DNA from: Albugo candida
Taxonomy: Eukaryota > Oomycota > Peronosporomycetes > Albuginales > Albuginaceae
DNA: 64,000 nt
NCBI GenBank assembly: GCA_905220665.1
Contig: CAJNAR010000014.1
Span: 62,001-126,000, forward strand
Direction: 5' to 3'
A model generated the notes under the pieces. That model was not told the origin of the DNA. It ran no database searches and saw nothing but the letters and a program-made list of their open reading frames with translations. The position numbers and the translations under genes are program-made. Positions 41,900 to 53,200 of the stretch are shown one piece after another (positions within the stretch are counted from its first letter, which is position 1; every line of letters starts with the position of its first letter).

Positions 41900-43144
41900 T
41901 CAAGGTTTTCGAGGCACGGAGGTACTTTGTAAGATGCCCTGCTTGATTAATGATGTATATGAAAAATTGTCAACCTCGTTTGAATTCGTGGTCGTTTTAA
42001 ATGGTCCAAAAACCGTTCCATTCAAGGCATTAGAATAAGCTTCTTGCTGCTGCTTGGCCAGGGCTTGAAGTTTCTTTTTCGAGAGATCTAGCTTGAAGCC
42101 CATGCTCCATTCGTCAACTATTAAAGGACAGTCCTTATTCGTAGCCAAGATCTTACCGCGTCGGGCGATCTCATCACTTATTTTCTTCTCAGTATCAAAC
42201 GCAGCTTCCCAGTAGAAATACGAAGACTCGGATATCAATACACGTGGCTTATCTTTGACGAATCCACACCATTCTTTGATGTCGTTCTCATCGAAACGTT
42301 TCTCCACTTAAGGGCTGATCATCACGAGACGATCGTATTTCACTTTTTGAAGACTCTCGATAACTTGAGTGTAGTACGACTTGAGCATTGTGTTGGTGGC
42401 GCCAAGCACTGATGGTTCATAAAGAAGATTGATCCCTATAAAACTCTTGTACGCAATGTACCTGTCGGCGATGATTTCAATGGTTTGGATGTTTTTCAAG
42501 AGGTAACCGCCGTCTCCCCATCCAATTGCATCGTTCGGGCAATTCGCAACCGGTTGGAAATTCTGACACCCTACAACCCCAGCAAATGATAGGTAAACTC
42601 CAAGATCATACACCGCAGCCCATCGCATAATCCTGTGCATAAAGGTTTCAGGGGAAATGAAATTTTCCTCCGGCTCTACCAACCAAAATCCAAACTTGAT
42701 TTTTACTGCGTTGAAATTTTGAGCCTTTATGGCTTTGAAAGTCTCCTCCGTGATCCAATTATCCCGGAGTTCGTCCAGCAATTCAGTTGGATTATATTCG
42801 GCTGGTGGGACACTACCTTTCATTGGTGGCGCGCTGGTAGGAGGTCCTCCAGGCTCTTTTTCCATAAAGACTCTCTCATTGTAAGCAAGAGGTCTTTGGC
42901 CAAGGACTGTCGGCATTCGACAGGAGGATGGTTCATGAATTGCAGCACATGTGAATAGTACTGCATTCATCTTGACCTCCCCATTAATTATCTTGTAAGC
43001 CATAGAGTTTCGCGATGGTTCTTTTGTAGAAGCAGTCGGATCAACTGTTGGCCACTCATCACCATCTTGTTTAGCGTAGATGTAGCAGCTCAAAAGAGAA
43101 ATGAAGAAAGGCAGATACATGATCATGTACCGGAGAGGAATCAC
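41900..43144 (-). pseudogene. secreted GH5-like protein gene, unit A copy, interrupted by a stop
   Basis: The frame continues from 43,144 to 41,900 with one internal TAA at 42,310-42,308. The unit B gene reads ISPLGEKRF where this copy reads ISP-stop-VEKRF, consistent with TTA to TAA. The ancestral start ATG of the unit B gene is GTG here; translation could still begin at the next in-frame ATG (43,126) and keep the signal peptide (MIMYLPFFISLLSCYIYA). Without the stop it would encode about 414 residues. It has INLLYEPS where GH5_9 enzymes have the NEP motif and VDEWSM where they have GEW. It lacks most of the proline-rich linker of unit B. Confidence 0.82.
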
Positions 43145-43440
43145 TGAGTGCTTTGACGTAGAGAGTTAATTCTGAAATGTGTTGATCGAAAAATAATCTC
43201 TAATCACAGCCAACTGTTGCTTACCTGGCCGAAAAGTCATCCTCACTCATCAATTCATTCTTGCTTCTACCTGTACGTAATCGATATTTCGAATGACACG
43301 TCAACGATGACGATTTGTTTTCGTAAATTCTAAATTACACACGGCACTTTTACCGTTAGATGCGAATATGACGCAACCGTGGTGATCGCCACGTGGGTGC
43401 CACCCAGCCGCTACATATTGTATGGAAGCAATATGTGTCT

Positions 43441-43749
43441 TTTGAGGTATTCATGGCTCCAGCATTGTTTCGTGAAGCATTATTGTGAAAGCTATCGCAT
43501 AAGTTGGTCCAATAGTAAGCAAACCAAGTATTTATTCTTACACGCTTAAATGTTGAATGGCTCGAAGTGTGTCTATTAGACAGTATGATCGATCGCAGGA
43601 TTTACTATTTTGCTTACGAAGCTGCTGAATCACTATCAAAAGTAGCTTACAACATGTGCAATAGGTGTACATATATTCAGAACAACTGATGAGCATTTAC
43701 GGAATTAGAATACAGCGAAGAGTACTTAGTCATAGTTTAGTAAATTCAT
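43441..43749. other. junction between duplication units
   Basis: About 300 bp between the shared 5' flank of the unit A GH5-like gene and the first recognisable FAH-relic sequence of unit B. No gene or direct repeat was recognised at the junction. Confidence 0.4.
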
Positions 43750-44375
43750 TCATGTAGAATGTGCTTGACGATCTAATGTATTATCGCAAGCACACTTATG
43801 AGACCAATAAACCAAATCAACGATTCCTGTCGTTTTCCCGACAAGGCTGACTTCATTACCAGATCCAGAACAGTCCATCAAGATTCTACGAATTGTGAAA
43901 ACTTGACTAGAGGTGGTTTCTCTATGCGAACTCGCCGTGCTTTTGAGCAAAGACTGTAGAAATGTATCGAAAAGCGAAGGCTTATCGTTTATTGTTGATT
44001 CATTGGTAAGGTGCAAAGAGTGGGAGCCAGTGGATTCGAGCCATTATGCAGAATTGGTACAGTCCTTGTGAATCCACATGAGGTTCCGGATTCACAAAAC
44101 CTACGTCTCAGCAGTCGTTTGAATGGTGAATTTTTGCAGCAATGCAGTACCATTGACATGATTTTCGACGTCTAGAGCTGATAAGTAACTTTCATAAGAC
44201 ACTACCTTGCTCAAAAACTTCTTTGATTCTCACTGGAACACCTGAGGCATGAGTACTTTTTATTGATCACTAAAAATTTTGGCTATTCGTTACTACTACA
44301 GGGCGTGTGAATCCACCGATATTTCTGCAACCAGGAGATTCTGTGCATGTTGAGATCGAAAATATACACATCCAT
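43750..44375 (+). pseudogene. FAH-family hydrolase pseudogene (unit B)
   Basis: Colinear with the intact FAH gene from TTATCGAAAGCACGC (intact, about 38,340) / TTATCGCAAGCACAC (relic, about 43,785) through the last exon (CCAGGAGA.TCTGTGCA). It carries many stops and small indels; the CANDVSARR metal-ligand segment is partly deleted. The GC-AG intron is still recognisable: CCTGAG|GCATGAG ... CTACAG|GGCGTG. It sits in the same order relative to the downstream GH5-like gene as in unit A. Confidence 0.9.
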
Positions 44376-47300
44376 AAAGCTTTATGGATTGGCTAGCACC
44401 TTCGAATCTATTTGATCGTACTCAGTCACAAGGCGTTTGCTTAGCTTAGTGTACTAAGGTAAGAGAACGGTTATACGGGGACCTTGTACTGCATACGATG
44501 AAGATGCGCCATATTTGAATAGTAGCTGACCAGCACGAGACGTAAATTGTCTAGATGCCGAGCTTACGATTGCATCTCGAGCATATGAATAGCTTCCAAA
44601 TTATCGATTCATCGACGCTTCTGCTCTGATTGGTGTGGATTTGTATAGCTGGACAGACTAATCACCTCCCTTCAGTCTTGATGTATCATTTAGCTGCTCG
44701 CTTCGGTCTCATGCTCGATAGTGGCCCCGACTTGGCCCAGGATCAAAAGATTTATAAATACTCCAACATGAGTCACAGACCCATGCAAATGGAAATGATC
44801 AAAAGAACCAAAATGCAGTCAGAATCGTCACAAAATCGAATCATAAAGTCAACAAGAGAGACAACCTCATTCTTGAATTGACGTCAATTGATGAATTCGC
44901 AAACAATGCGATTCCGCTGGGTTTGGGCATTCTACTTTGGGCCTCTTAGTTATTTATGTGTTTCGCATGTTGATTTCTAGAAATGATAAGTGGACAGTTG
45001 TCGATTATTCATGAACGCGATGACTCGGATCAATACAGGAGTGCTGGATCACTTGTAATGGTGCAATGACTAATCCTTCACTACCTCTTATTCACCTTGT
45101 ACAAAACGTGAAATGACGACTATGTAGCTAAGGCTGCCGAAGAAAACAAGAACAAGGTACCATCGACTTATATTGATTGCTGCACTTCCGCTGTTCATTC
45201 GTCGGACTTGAATGATCCGCTCTTGCTGTACCCTGTAATATGAATTGATTCAGCGTAATGGTCGATTCATCAAATTTGAAGCTTAAATACTGCAGATTCA
45301 AGGCCCGAGTACAACGACAATTTTCGCAAAACACAAACAAAAGTCGCTCCGAGTAGATTACAGGCTTTGACAATTAGAATTTCATAGCCCTACGAGACCA
45401 TATGTCAACTAGTGAATGGAACGCAAAGGTACTTGGCAGATTCAAGTCTCTTGATCGGACGATGGAGCGCTTATAATGATAATTTTTCCTCTAAGAATAA
45501 GAGTACGATAAAACTAGTACTTTTTTATCCTTTGCTAATGCGAACTAAAAACAACGTGCCAAAAGTAATCAAGTGTGAGCAGTATTGATTTATAAATGAA
45601 AGGTATTCGATCTAATGTGCAAGACACGGATAAAAAGTCAAACCTGTCTCGCTATTTGCAAAGGAGACAAGCAAAGTATGCTTTCTCCATCAAGTTGATC
45701 CTAAAGCAGCTGGGTGTGGACTAGACTTTCATCAAACAAGGGATCGGCAGAAATTATAGTATTGAGATATCGCCAAAAGATGAGATGTTGTTAGTAATAT
45801 CAGAGTAGCCTTATAAGTAGAGCGCACCTGTAGAAAAGGTGCATGGTATACGGGTATATGATGATAGCTAAAGAACTCTGCGTAGCAATGCATAACGCCA
45901 AGCAGATATGGCAATGCAGTGTTACTAAACTGCAGTGTAATAAAGTCAATTTCGCTATGATTGACACAAACTGAGTATCGTACAGAGTTGTGTTTCATCG
46001 AAACTATCACATCATTGCAAAGATTGAAGCGAAGAGATACATATTTATGACAGTTTGACGCAATAGTACGATATTGCACTACACTGCGAATAAATCGAGT
46101 TCCACTGATCCAGAATAGTTATGTATCTTCAGATATGGCTTTCGCGTGACGCTATGAAGGAAATACATCAAAGATTGACACAGTTCCCACGAAGTCGTGG
46201 TGCCTCGTTAATGCAATCATGATGCGGTTGATCATGCTTTTGGCGAATATTTGTGCAGTTTGATCATTCTGGCAGGGATGGTGCAATCACTGAAACAAAA
46301 TCCTTTTCTTCACGTCTCTCAGTGGATAAGCGTTGTGGTGTTGTAGGACAATATCATGCGCTCACAGAGAATAATTCTTAAAATACCGGACGAGAAGAAG
46401 AAAATCCGATTGATGACACTCGAGAATAAGTGCCTTCATTGTGTTTTTTCGCCAAGTGATTGAGGGTCTCACCAGCCTCTGAGCAATCACTCGAGTTTGC
46501 ATGCGGTGCCTACTTTTAATCTATTGTGGTCTGTCTAGCCAGTGAAGGTGCGGATAACACGAATCAATCAAGAAAAATATTGTCGGTGAGCCCGATAAAG
46601 GAACAAGGGAATGAAAAGTCATATCGATCTTGTTTTTGAAAACTAAAAGGCCCGGCTTGATAAAACCTTGAATTTTGGAGGCCGTCTTCCTAATCTTCTA
46701 TGAATCGCTCACTCCTAAAAATGGCTGTGAGTTCGTTATAATAAAGGATGTAAGCTGGATATGACCGGATCACACAAAGGATGTTGCTATTATATACGAG
46801 TGCTTGGCGTCGGGTTTGAAACTTTGAATGAGAGCTTCAACTGATTGGATCGCATGCTCAAAGATGTGTGCTTATAAACGATTGAATAATGTCTGTATCT
46901 AGCAAGCATCGGGAAATATGTGACTTTGGCACTTTAATATAGAGCTTGCATGCTTGACAATTTATAAACACAATATGTGGCGTGATATGAGCTCATACGA
47001 GTGTACGTGCCCGTTGAAATAAGAGGGCTTTGGTAGCTACGCTGATCTTTTTCTTTCGTCGAACATAAGATACGCTCGCCGTTGAGCAGCGCAAACATGT
47101 TCTGTCAAGATATGTGCCACCATACTTTACTCACACATCTCACTAAAAATTGAGCAAAGAGTAGATCAACCTCGCTTTGCAAAATCCTCCCTATTCACCC
47201 TGAAAAGCTACAAGTCAGAGCTATGCCACCCACCTCGACATGACGACAAATAAGAAGCACATCGGTCCGGTAAACTGGTGATCCGTCACGTGAGGTTTGA

Positions 47301-47472
47301 GCCAACGTTTCTTTCAAAGCTTTCTGGCTAGCTTAGCGATATGAAGCAACAACAATGCGAATATATGGTCTTTATCGATGATTATAAACTCGTCTCAACT
47401 GCACACTGAAAAAAGCGATCTTTCTAACCCATCTTTCCAGTATTGGTCGCAATTGATCATATACACAGTAGA
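44376..47472. other. gene-poor part of unit B
   Basis: Decayed equivalent of 39,022-41,899 in its first about 1.7 kb. The remainder (46.1-47.4 kb) shows no supported gene, RNA or repeat. Confidence 0.45.
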
Positions 47473-48804
47473 TCACTTCGCTACAAATGGCGACAGAACG
47501 GGTGTACCTTTTATGATGCCATTGTCGACTACTGATGTATATGAAAAAATGTCAGGCACGTTTGGCACCGTTGTCGTATTGAATGGACCGTAAACCGTTC
47601 CTTTCGAGGCTTTATCATAGGCCTGTTGCTGCTTCTCGGCCAATTCGCCAAGTTTTCCTTGCGTCATCTGTACCTTAAGGGCCACGCTCCATTCGTCAAC
47701 AATTATATTGCAGTCTTTATTCTTGGACAAAAAATCGCCACGCCGGGTAATCTCATCCTCAAGTTTCTTCTCAGAATCAAAAGCAGCCTCCCAATACAGA
47801 TACGAAGACATGGATATCAAGATGTTTGGCATCTTTTTGGCAGACTCACACCAGGTTTTGATTTCAATATCATCAAATCGTTTTTCTCCTAAAGGGCTGA
47901 TCACGAAGAGGCGATCGAAGTTGCTTTTCTGAAGAATCGTCATAATGTCAGTGTAGTATGAAGTAAGCATTATATTGTTGGCTCCAAGCAATGACGGTTC
48001 ATAAAGAGGATTGATCGCCATGAGACTCGGGTGACTTTTGAAAAGTTCCCAGACTTTTACGATAGTGTCGATATTCTTTTGTCTGTTAGGTTCCACTCCC
48101 CATTCAATCAAATTATTTGGGCAATTCGCAACCGGTTGGAAATTTTGACACCCGAAAACCGCAGCGTAAGTTAGGTAAACCCCAATATCATGTTTGTCAG
48201 TCCAACGCATTATCTGCTCAATGAAGTCACGCGGAGAGGAGAACTCTTTATACTCTCCTACCAGCCAAAACCCAAATTTGATTTTTATAGAGTTGAAACC
48301 TCGCGCCTTTATGTCGATAATAGTCTGTTCCGTAATCCATCCGTAGCGGAAATCATTTACCTGTTGAGCGGATGGTGGGACCGCGGGTTTGCCTCCTGGT
48401 GGCGGAGTAGTTGGGGGTTTTGCGTCATTGCCTTTCATTAAGACGAGTTCATTGTAAGCAAGGGGTCCCGTGCCAAAAAATAACGGATTTTGACAGGACA
48501 TTGGTTCAATAATTGCCGCACATGTTAATAGTGCTGCATTCATCTTGACCTGTCCCAGGATTATCTTGGTAGTCATTGAAGTTGTCTGACTGCCAGTAGG
48601 GATCGCAGGCGGAGGGTATAGTGGTAACGGGCTACTGGGCTCTAGAGGCGCAGGCGATGGTTGTGGCGGTTGAGCGGGGTTTGCTGGCGGTGGTTGTATC
48701 GGACCAGCGGGGATCTTAGACAATGGTTGTTGAGCATCGCTGTAGCAGCTTAAGAGAGAAATGAGCAATGGCAGATACATGATCATGCACCGAATTGGAA
48801 TCAT
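47473..48804 (-). CDS. secreted GH5-like protein with proline-rich linker (unit B, intact)
   Basis: 443 aa from the first ATG (48,804); the frame is open 18 codons further only to a TTG. A strong signal peptide (MIMYLPLLISLLSCYSDA) is followed by a Pro-rich linker (about residues 26-72, repeats like QPPPANPAQPPQPSP), then a GH5_9-like module. WITEQTIIDIKARGFNSIKIKFGFWLV matches the family's W.T..DF..I...G.N.VRIP.GYW. MAINPLYEPSLLG keeps a Glu (about residue 269) at the NEP position and IIVDEWSVAL keeps a GEW-like Glu. The segment matching the nucleophile region (W.W..E) reads FSYTSVVDN, and the GVNLGGWL block is replaced by KMNAALLTCAA. Enzyme activity is therefore doubtful. It is related to, but distinct from, the inverted-repeat GH5-like pair. 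Confidence 0.85.
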   Translation of the reverse strand: MIPIRCMIMYLPLLISLLSCYSDAQQPLSKIPAGPIQPPPANPAQPPQPSPAPLEPSSPLPLYPPPAIPTGSQTTSMTTKIILGQVKMNAALLTCAAIIEPMSCQNPLFFGTGPLAYNELVLMKGNDAKPPTTPPPGGKPAVPPSAQQVNDFRYGWITEQTIIDIKARGFNSIKIKFGFWLVGEYKEFSSPRDFIEQIMRWTDKHDIGVYLTYAAVFGCQNFQPVANCPNNLIEWGVEPNRQKNIDTIVKVWELFKSHPSLMAINPLYEPSLLGANNIMLTSYYTDIMTILQKSNFDRLFVISPLGEKRFDDIEIKTWCESAKKMPNILISMSSYLYWEAAFDSEKKLEDEITRRGDFLSKNKDCNIIVDEWSVALKVQMTQGKLGELAEKQQQAYDKASKGTVYGPFNTTTVPNVPDIFSYTSVVDNGIIKGTPVLSPFVAK

Positions 48805-50250
48805 CGAATGCTTTGACTTTGAGAGAGCTAATTTGTGAATGTGTTGTTTTGATAGCAACCTACGATCCCATCAATTGGTGCTTACCTGGCGAAATGTCAT
48901 CCTTACTCAGCGATTCATCCTTGCTTCTACTTGCACGTCATCGATACCCCCGATAAAAGGGTACATAAACGATAGCGCAACATGCAATACGTATCACGCA
49001 TGCACCTGTTTTGAGAGTCCACATAAGCGATGACTATCAAATTTCGTGTACCCTGTCTTATACGTGGCGCTGTGACCATCAGATGCAAAGCGTGGCGAAG
49101 TCTTATACAGAGAATTTGCTCCACGTGGGTATCACCCACTCTATACACATCGCTCGTATGCCACATGTCTCCCTCCAGATATTTCTCAACTCGTAAGTAG
49201 CGGTGCTACATGTACCTCCTAAGCCGCTGTTCTGTGTCTGCTTAATTGAGACTAGGTAGATCTTGGCATCAAGTGCAGTAAGCACCTATGCACATCATGA
49301 TGATAAACTATTGAATAGAGGACGTGTATCACCTATTCCAAAAACTCAAGACATTTCACAGATTCGAGATCAGTTTCTAGCATCGCTATTCGGACCGAGT
49401 GTGTAATGAAAGACATTGGAGATGGACACGATATTCTCACAGAGTTTAATCGAAGCAACTTTTTGAGCTTTTAGAATTGATGAACTTCTCAATTACGTGA
49501 AGGAATCCTTTGATTGATGCGAGATCGTAGCAAAAATACTTCAAGCAATAGTGATGTTTTCGTCCGCTTCTCCATGAACTCGCTCTACCTGAGCCATATG
49601 AGCGCCTATTTTGTCAGTTTGAGTAAAACTAAGACGTCTACCATAATCAATATGTGCTCTACATAATTAGCTCAATTGATTTGATCATCTCTTCTGGTGT
49701 TTCGGATGTCATCGATTTGATCTTATTTCTCCTATTCATACGTCAAAAATGTCTGCAAGCCTCATTTCAAGTCATTTTAGCGAGTGTCTGATTGGGATTG
49801 AATCATCTTCTGACGTCTTTTTGCCGACTTTGTACTGTCGATTCCAGTTTGAGCAAAAAAAACAACTCCGAGCGAATTCCAAACCAGTACACACAGCTTC
49901 TATCGCGATATACAAGTTCTATACAGTGTCAACACTTCTATGACCAAAATTCGCTGCTTTGCATTCTACCATAAGTAGGAGCATTGCCACTCGATGTAGA
50001 ACGAGCTCTATCTGACCCGGCAGCAAGATGTTTTATGCCGATGCAGCGTCGTTATAATCGATAGAAAAAATGGATGCTTTTGATTCTCTTATGCGTCTGC
50101 ACATCAAGTGCTATATTTTGTGTGATGCGGTACTGCGGAGATCGTAAAAGTGACTCAAAATCTCATTGCGAGCTGTCCACATTTACCGACTATTCCTTCG
50201 ATCAAAACAAGCTTTATTCAAACATCGTGTATACCTAATCGGTTAATATA
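48805..50250. other. intergenic, 1.4 kb
   Basis: The first about 350 bp are the GH5-like 5' flank shared with unit A. The rest shows short frames only. The last part is presumably the MON2 promoter; no distinct element was recognised. Confidence 0.45.
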
Positions 50251-53200
50251 ATGGATTTTCTTCGTTTGATCTCGGAAGACCTTCATACATTGCATCACGA
50301 AGTGCGGAAAAAATACCCTGTTGTGAAGGAAGCGATCGATAAAGCATTGGCGATGCTGCCTTTATTACAAAAACAGTATGTGAATCTGTTACGGGAGCAA
50401 AATGCAAGTATGGGATCATCTCCGGGGCCAGGACATCCTATGTTTAAATGCGATATACTTCTCCGTCCGTTCCTTTTGACATGTAATCACACAAATGCTT
50501 CCCACAAGATCCTTATTCTGGCGTTAATAAGCATCCAGCGTTTAGTAAGCTGGGATGCAATCGAGCCTTGCAGTATCAAGAGTATTGTTCGTGTGTTACA
50601 AATCCAAGCAGAAAAGAGTATCAATGTCGAAGTTCACGTGAAATTGCTGCAAACGCTATTACAATTAGTTACGGTCAATTATGAAGAAAAACCAGCGCGA
50701 AATCTTATTTTAATGGACAAAACACTAAATAAGGATTCGAAACATATTGTGGTAGACACACAATTAGACCGCACGACCTCCGAAAATGGCGATCGCAATT
50801 CCTCGAATTCTCTCATTGGGAATGAAGATCTGGTCATGCAGGCAGTTTGGATATGCTTACATCTACACGAGACAAGTAGTGGACCCAATTCTGTGGTCGG
50901 TAACACCGCAGCAATGACAATACGGCAAGTAGTCTCAATGGCATTCGGGAAGGTCCATCGAAATGCCCAGGCCAAACGCTGTGGTATCATCCTCTTCCAA
51001 GAGCTGTGCTTGATGAGTCGGGAAGAAAATGGTGTGTGGCTGAATCGATCCAATTTGCCGCATGGGACCTCCGTTCCGGTATCATTGGCCTCAAGCTCCT
51101 CGTTGACCTCAAAGGACTACTCCTTCTCCTCGCTGATGAGCACTTCGTTGGCTGTCGAATTACTGGAAACAATACTTTCCAGTCACGCTCGTCTATTCCG
51201 AAGTGATGTGGAATTCCGAACAATCTTACAACAGCATATCGTCTCCTTGATCCAGCTCACTTTGGAGGTAGCAAATAGTGAGCGAGGACTCGCCGTCACC
51301 CACGGTCCTTCGTTCCCTGGCTCGTCCAGCATTGGTCCTACCAGCAGCAGCACAATGAACACTATTTTGGCAAATTCTATTGGGAGTACCACAAGCACAA
51401 GTCCTCCCGTCTTTTCTTCTTTTCCCCTTCTGGTTCGTGTAATGCGACTAGCAAGCATTTTTCTAGGCAGCTTTAGCGATGTCTTACCGGAAGAAGCGTC
51501 TATGGTCATCCAGCTATTGCTCGAAATCATATCGAATGGCTCGTTAGAAACATCGATTGGTAGGGCGAGCAATCAGGCAAAGCTTCCCGAAGTACACAGC
51601 CTCACCTCTCTGATAAACGGAAATGGAGGAGACGTAACGCCGACGTTGACGACTCATGTCGGCACGAACACGTTACTACCGGGAAGCACACCCTCAAGCA
51701 ATTATAACGGAAATGCTGCTCCTGGAGGCTCCATCAGCTCCCATGCGACAGGCTCGAGTTTTGTGACGTGGTCTGTGCTTTTGGCTTTAGAAGTTGTGAA
51801 TCGCTTTGCAATGGAATCGACCATGATTGCAGCAATCGCGTCAGTAAACACTCCAGCACAGAGTAGTGTCATTGCCACACTTTCCAAAGTCGTTGCGAAT
51901 ATGATCACTTCTTGCCCCGGAAGTGATTTCCGACCTCATCAAGACCACAGCTCTCTCCTGGCGTTATCTTCAGGCGGGTCTACGCCGACCAATTTGACTC
52001 TTTCCTTCTCAACAGTATCGTCGCGCTGCGGCCTCGAGCTTCTGAACGAGCAAGAAGCACCTCCTCTACAACAATCTCTAACAGCGCTTCGCGTATCAGT
52101 CACATGTCAAAGCAATCTCATTTCATCTCTCTTTGATCTGTCACGCATTATGGAGGACGAGGAAACCAGTCAGACATTGGCAAAGCACTGCGTAAGCAAT
52201 ATGGCTCCATATGTGCTTTCCGCTCTGCAAAGTACAATGCGAAATTGCCGTGAAATGGATCTCATCGTCATGTCATTAAAGTCGTATCATCTCTTAGCGA
52301 CTACAGCCTCTCGACTTGGTGCTATTCTCAAAGGCGAAGGATCTATAGACTTGACAATTTGTCCACTATCTCCTATTAGCGATATGGCGGCCAGGAAGAT
52401 GGAAGAGATCATTCTAGCTTGTCTTCGTGCACTCTGCGCCTTCTCCTTCCCGTTACCTGATGGAATTATCTCCAGCAACGCCAAGAATCTGACCGTCAAC
52501 TCGACCACAGCTTCAATACATCATCCAAATAGCCAAAATGTCGAAGAGAATATCAGTGTGGAAGCAAGCGGTCAAGAAAGCGATTCGTGCAATGTTTTGA
52601 TCACATGGCGCGAAATACACGCAATGAAAGCGGTTTTTGGAGCAGCTCACATAATGGAAGCACAATTATCCGAGACGGAATGGTTTGTACTGCTACAAGG
52701 ACTTGAGACTATCGTGGGGCTCACAGACTCGAAAGCTCGAAGCGGACAATACAAAATCCTCACGAAAATGTATCGAATCGCGTCGTTCAGAGTAGAAGAC
52801 GAAGATATTGAGCAGCAACTTATGATGCTTGGAGCGTCTATCAACGAGTTTTTTGAAGATGCGCGAAAGCTCGAGTGTGAAGCGCTTTCAAGGCTTCTGA
52901 ACGCTTTGTGCCGAGTATGTCGATATCAATTGGGTTTCTCAGTGACGCGATCGAGTCCCAACAGCTTTCATTCGACAAAGGAAGACGATTTAGCGACTCT
53001 GCATCACTTTCATCAGCTTAAAGTGTATCAGAATTATCTTGGAATCGGATTACAAGGATCCGGCCATTACGTGTTCTCATTCTCTTTGCGTATGTTTGCT
53101 CGTCTTGCACCGAGCAATGCCAAAGCTTTCCGGAAAGTGACACATGAGCTTATGGAAATGACAACCTCCAAGCCTTTGTCCCTATCGAACGCAGAAGCTC

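Larger units (their letters stand above)
38320..43440. repeat. tandem duplication unit A
   Basis: Colinear with 43,750-49,150. Landmarks in order: FAH coding sequence and its GC-AG intron, the GTATAGCTGG...CAGTCTTGATG segment (39,315 / 44,645), ACTGAGTATTGCGCA-like text (40,447 / 45,970), and the GH5-like gene with its 5' flank (CACGTGGGTGCCACCC at 43,390 / CACGTGGGTATCACCC near 49,125). Noncoding parts are strongly diverged, so the duplication is old. End points are approximate. Confidence 0.8.
43750..49150. repeat. tandem duplication unit B
   Basis: The second copy of the FAH plus GH5-like unit, in the same orientation as unit A. FAH is dead here and the GH5-like gene is intact. The 5' flank of the GH5-like gene shares CTTGCTTCTACYTGYACGT-type text with unit A near 43,260. 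Ends are approximate. Confidence 0.8.
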
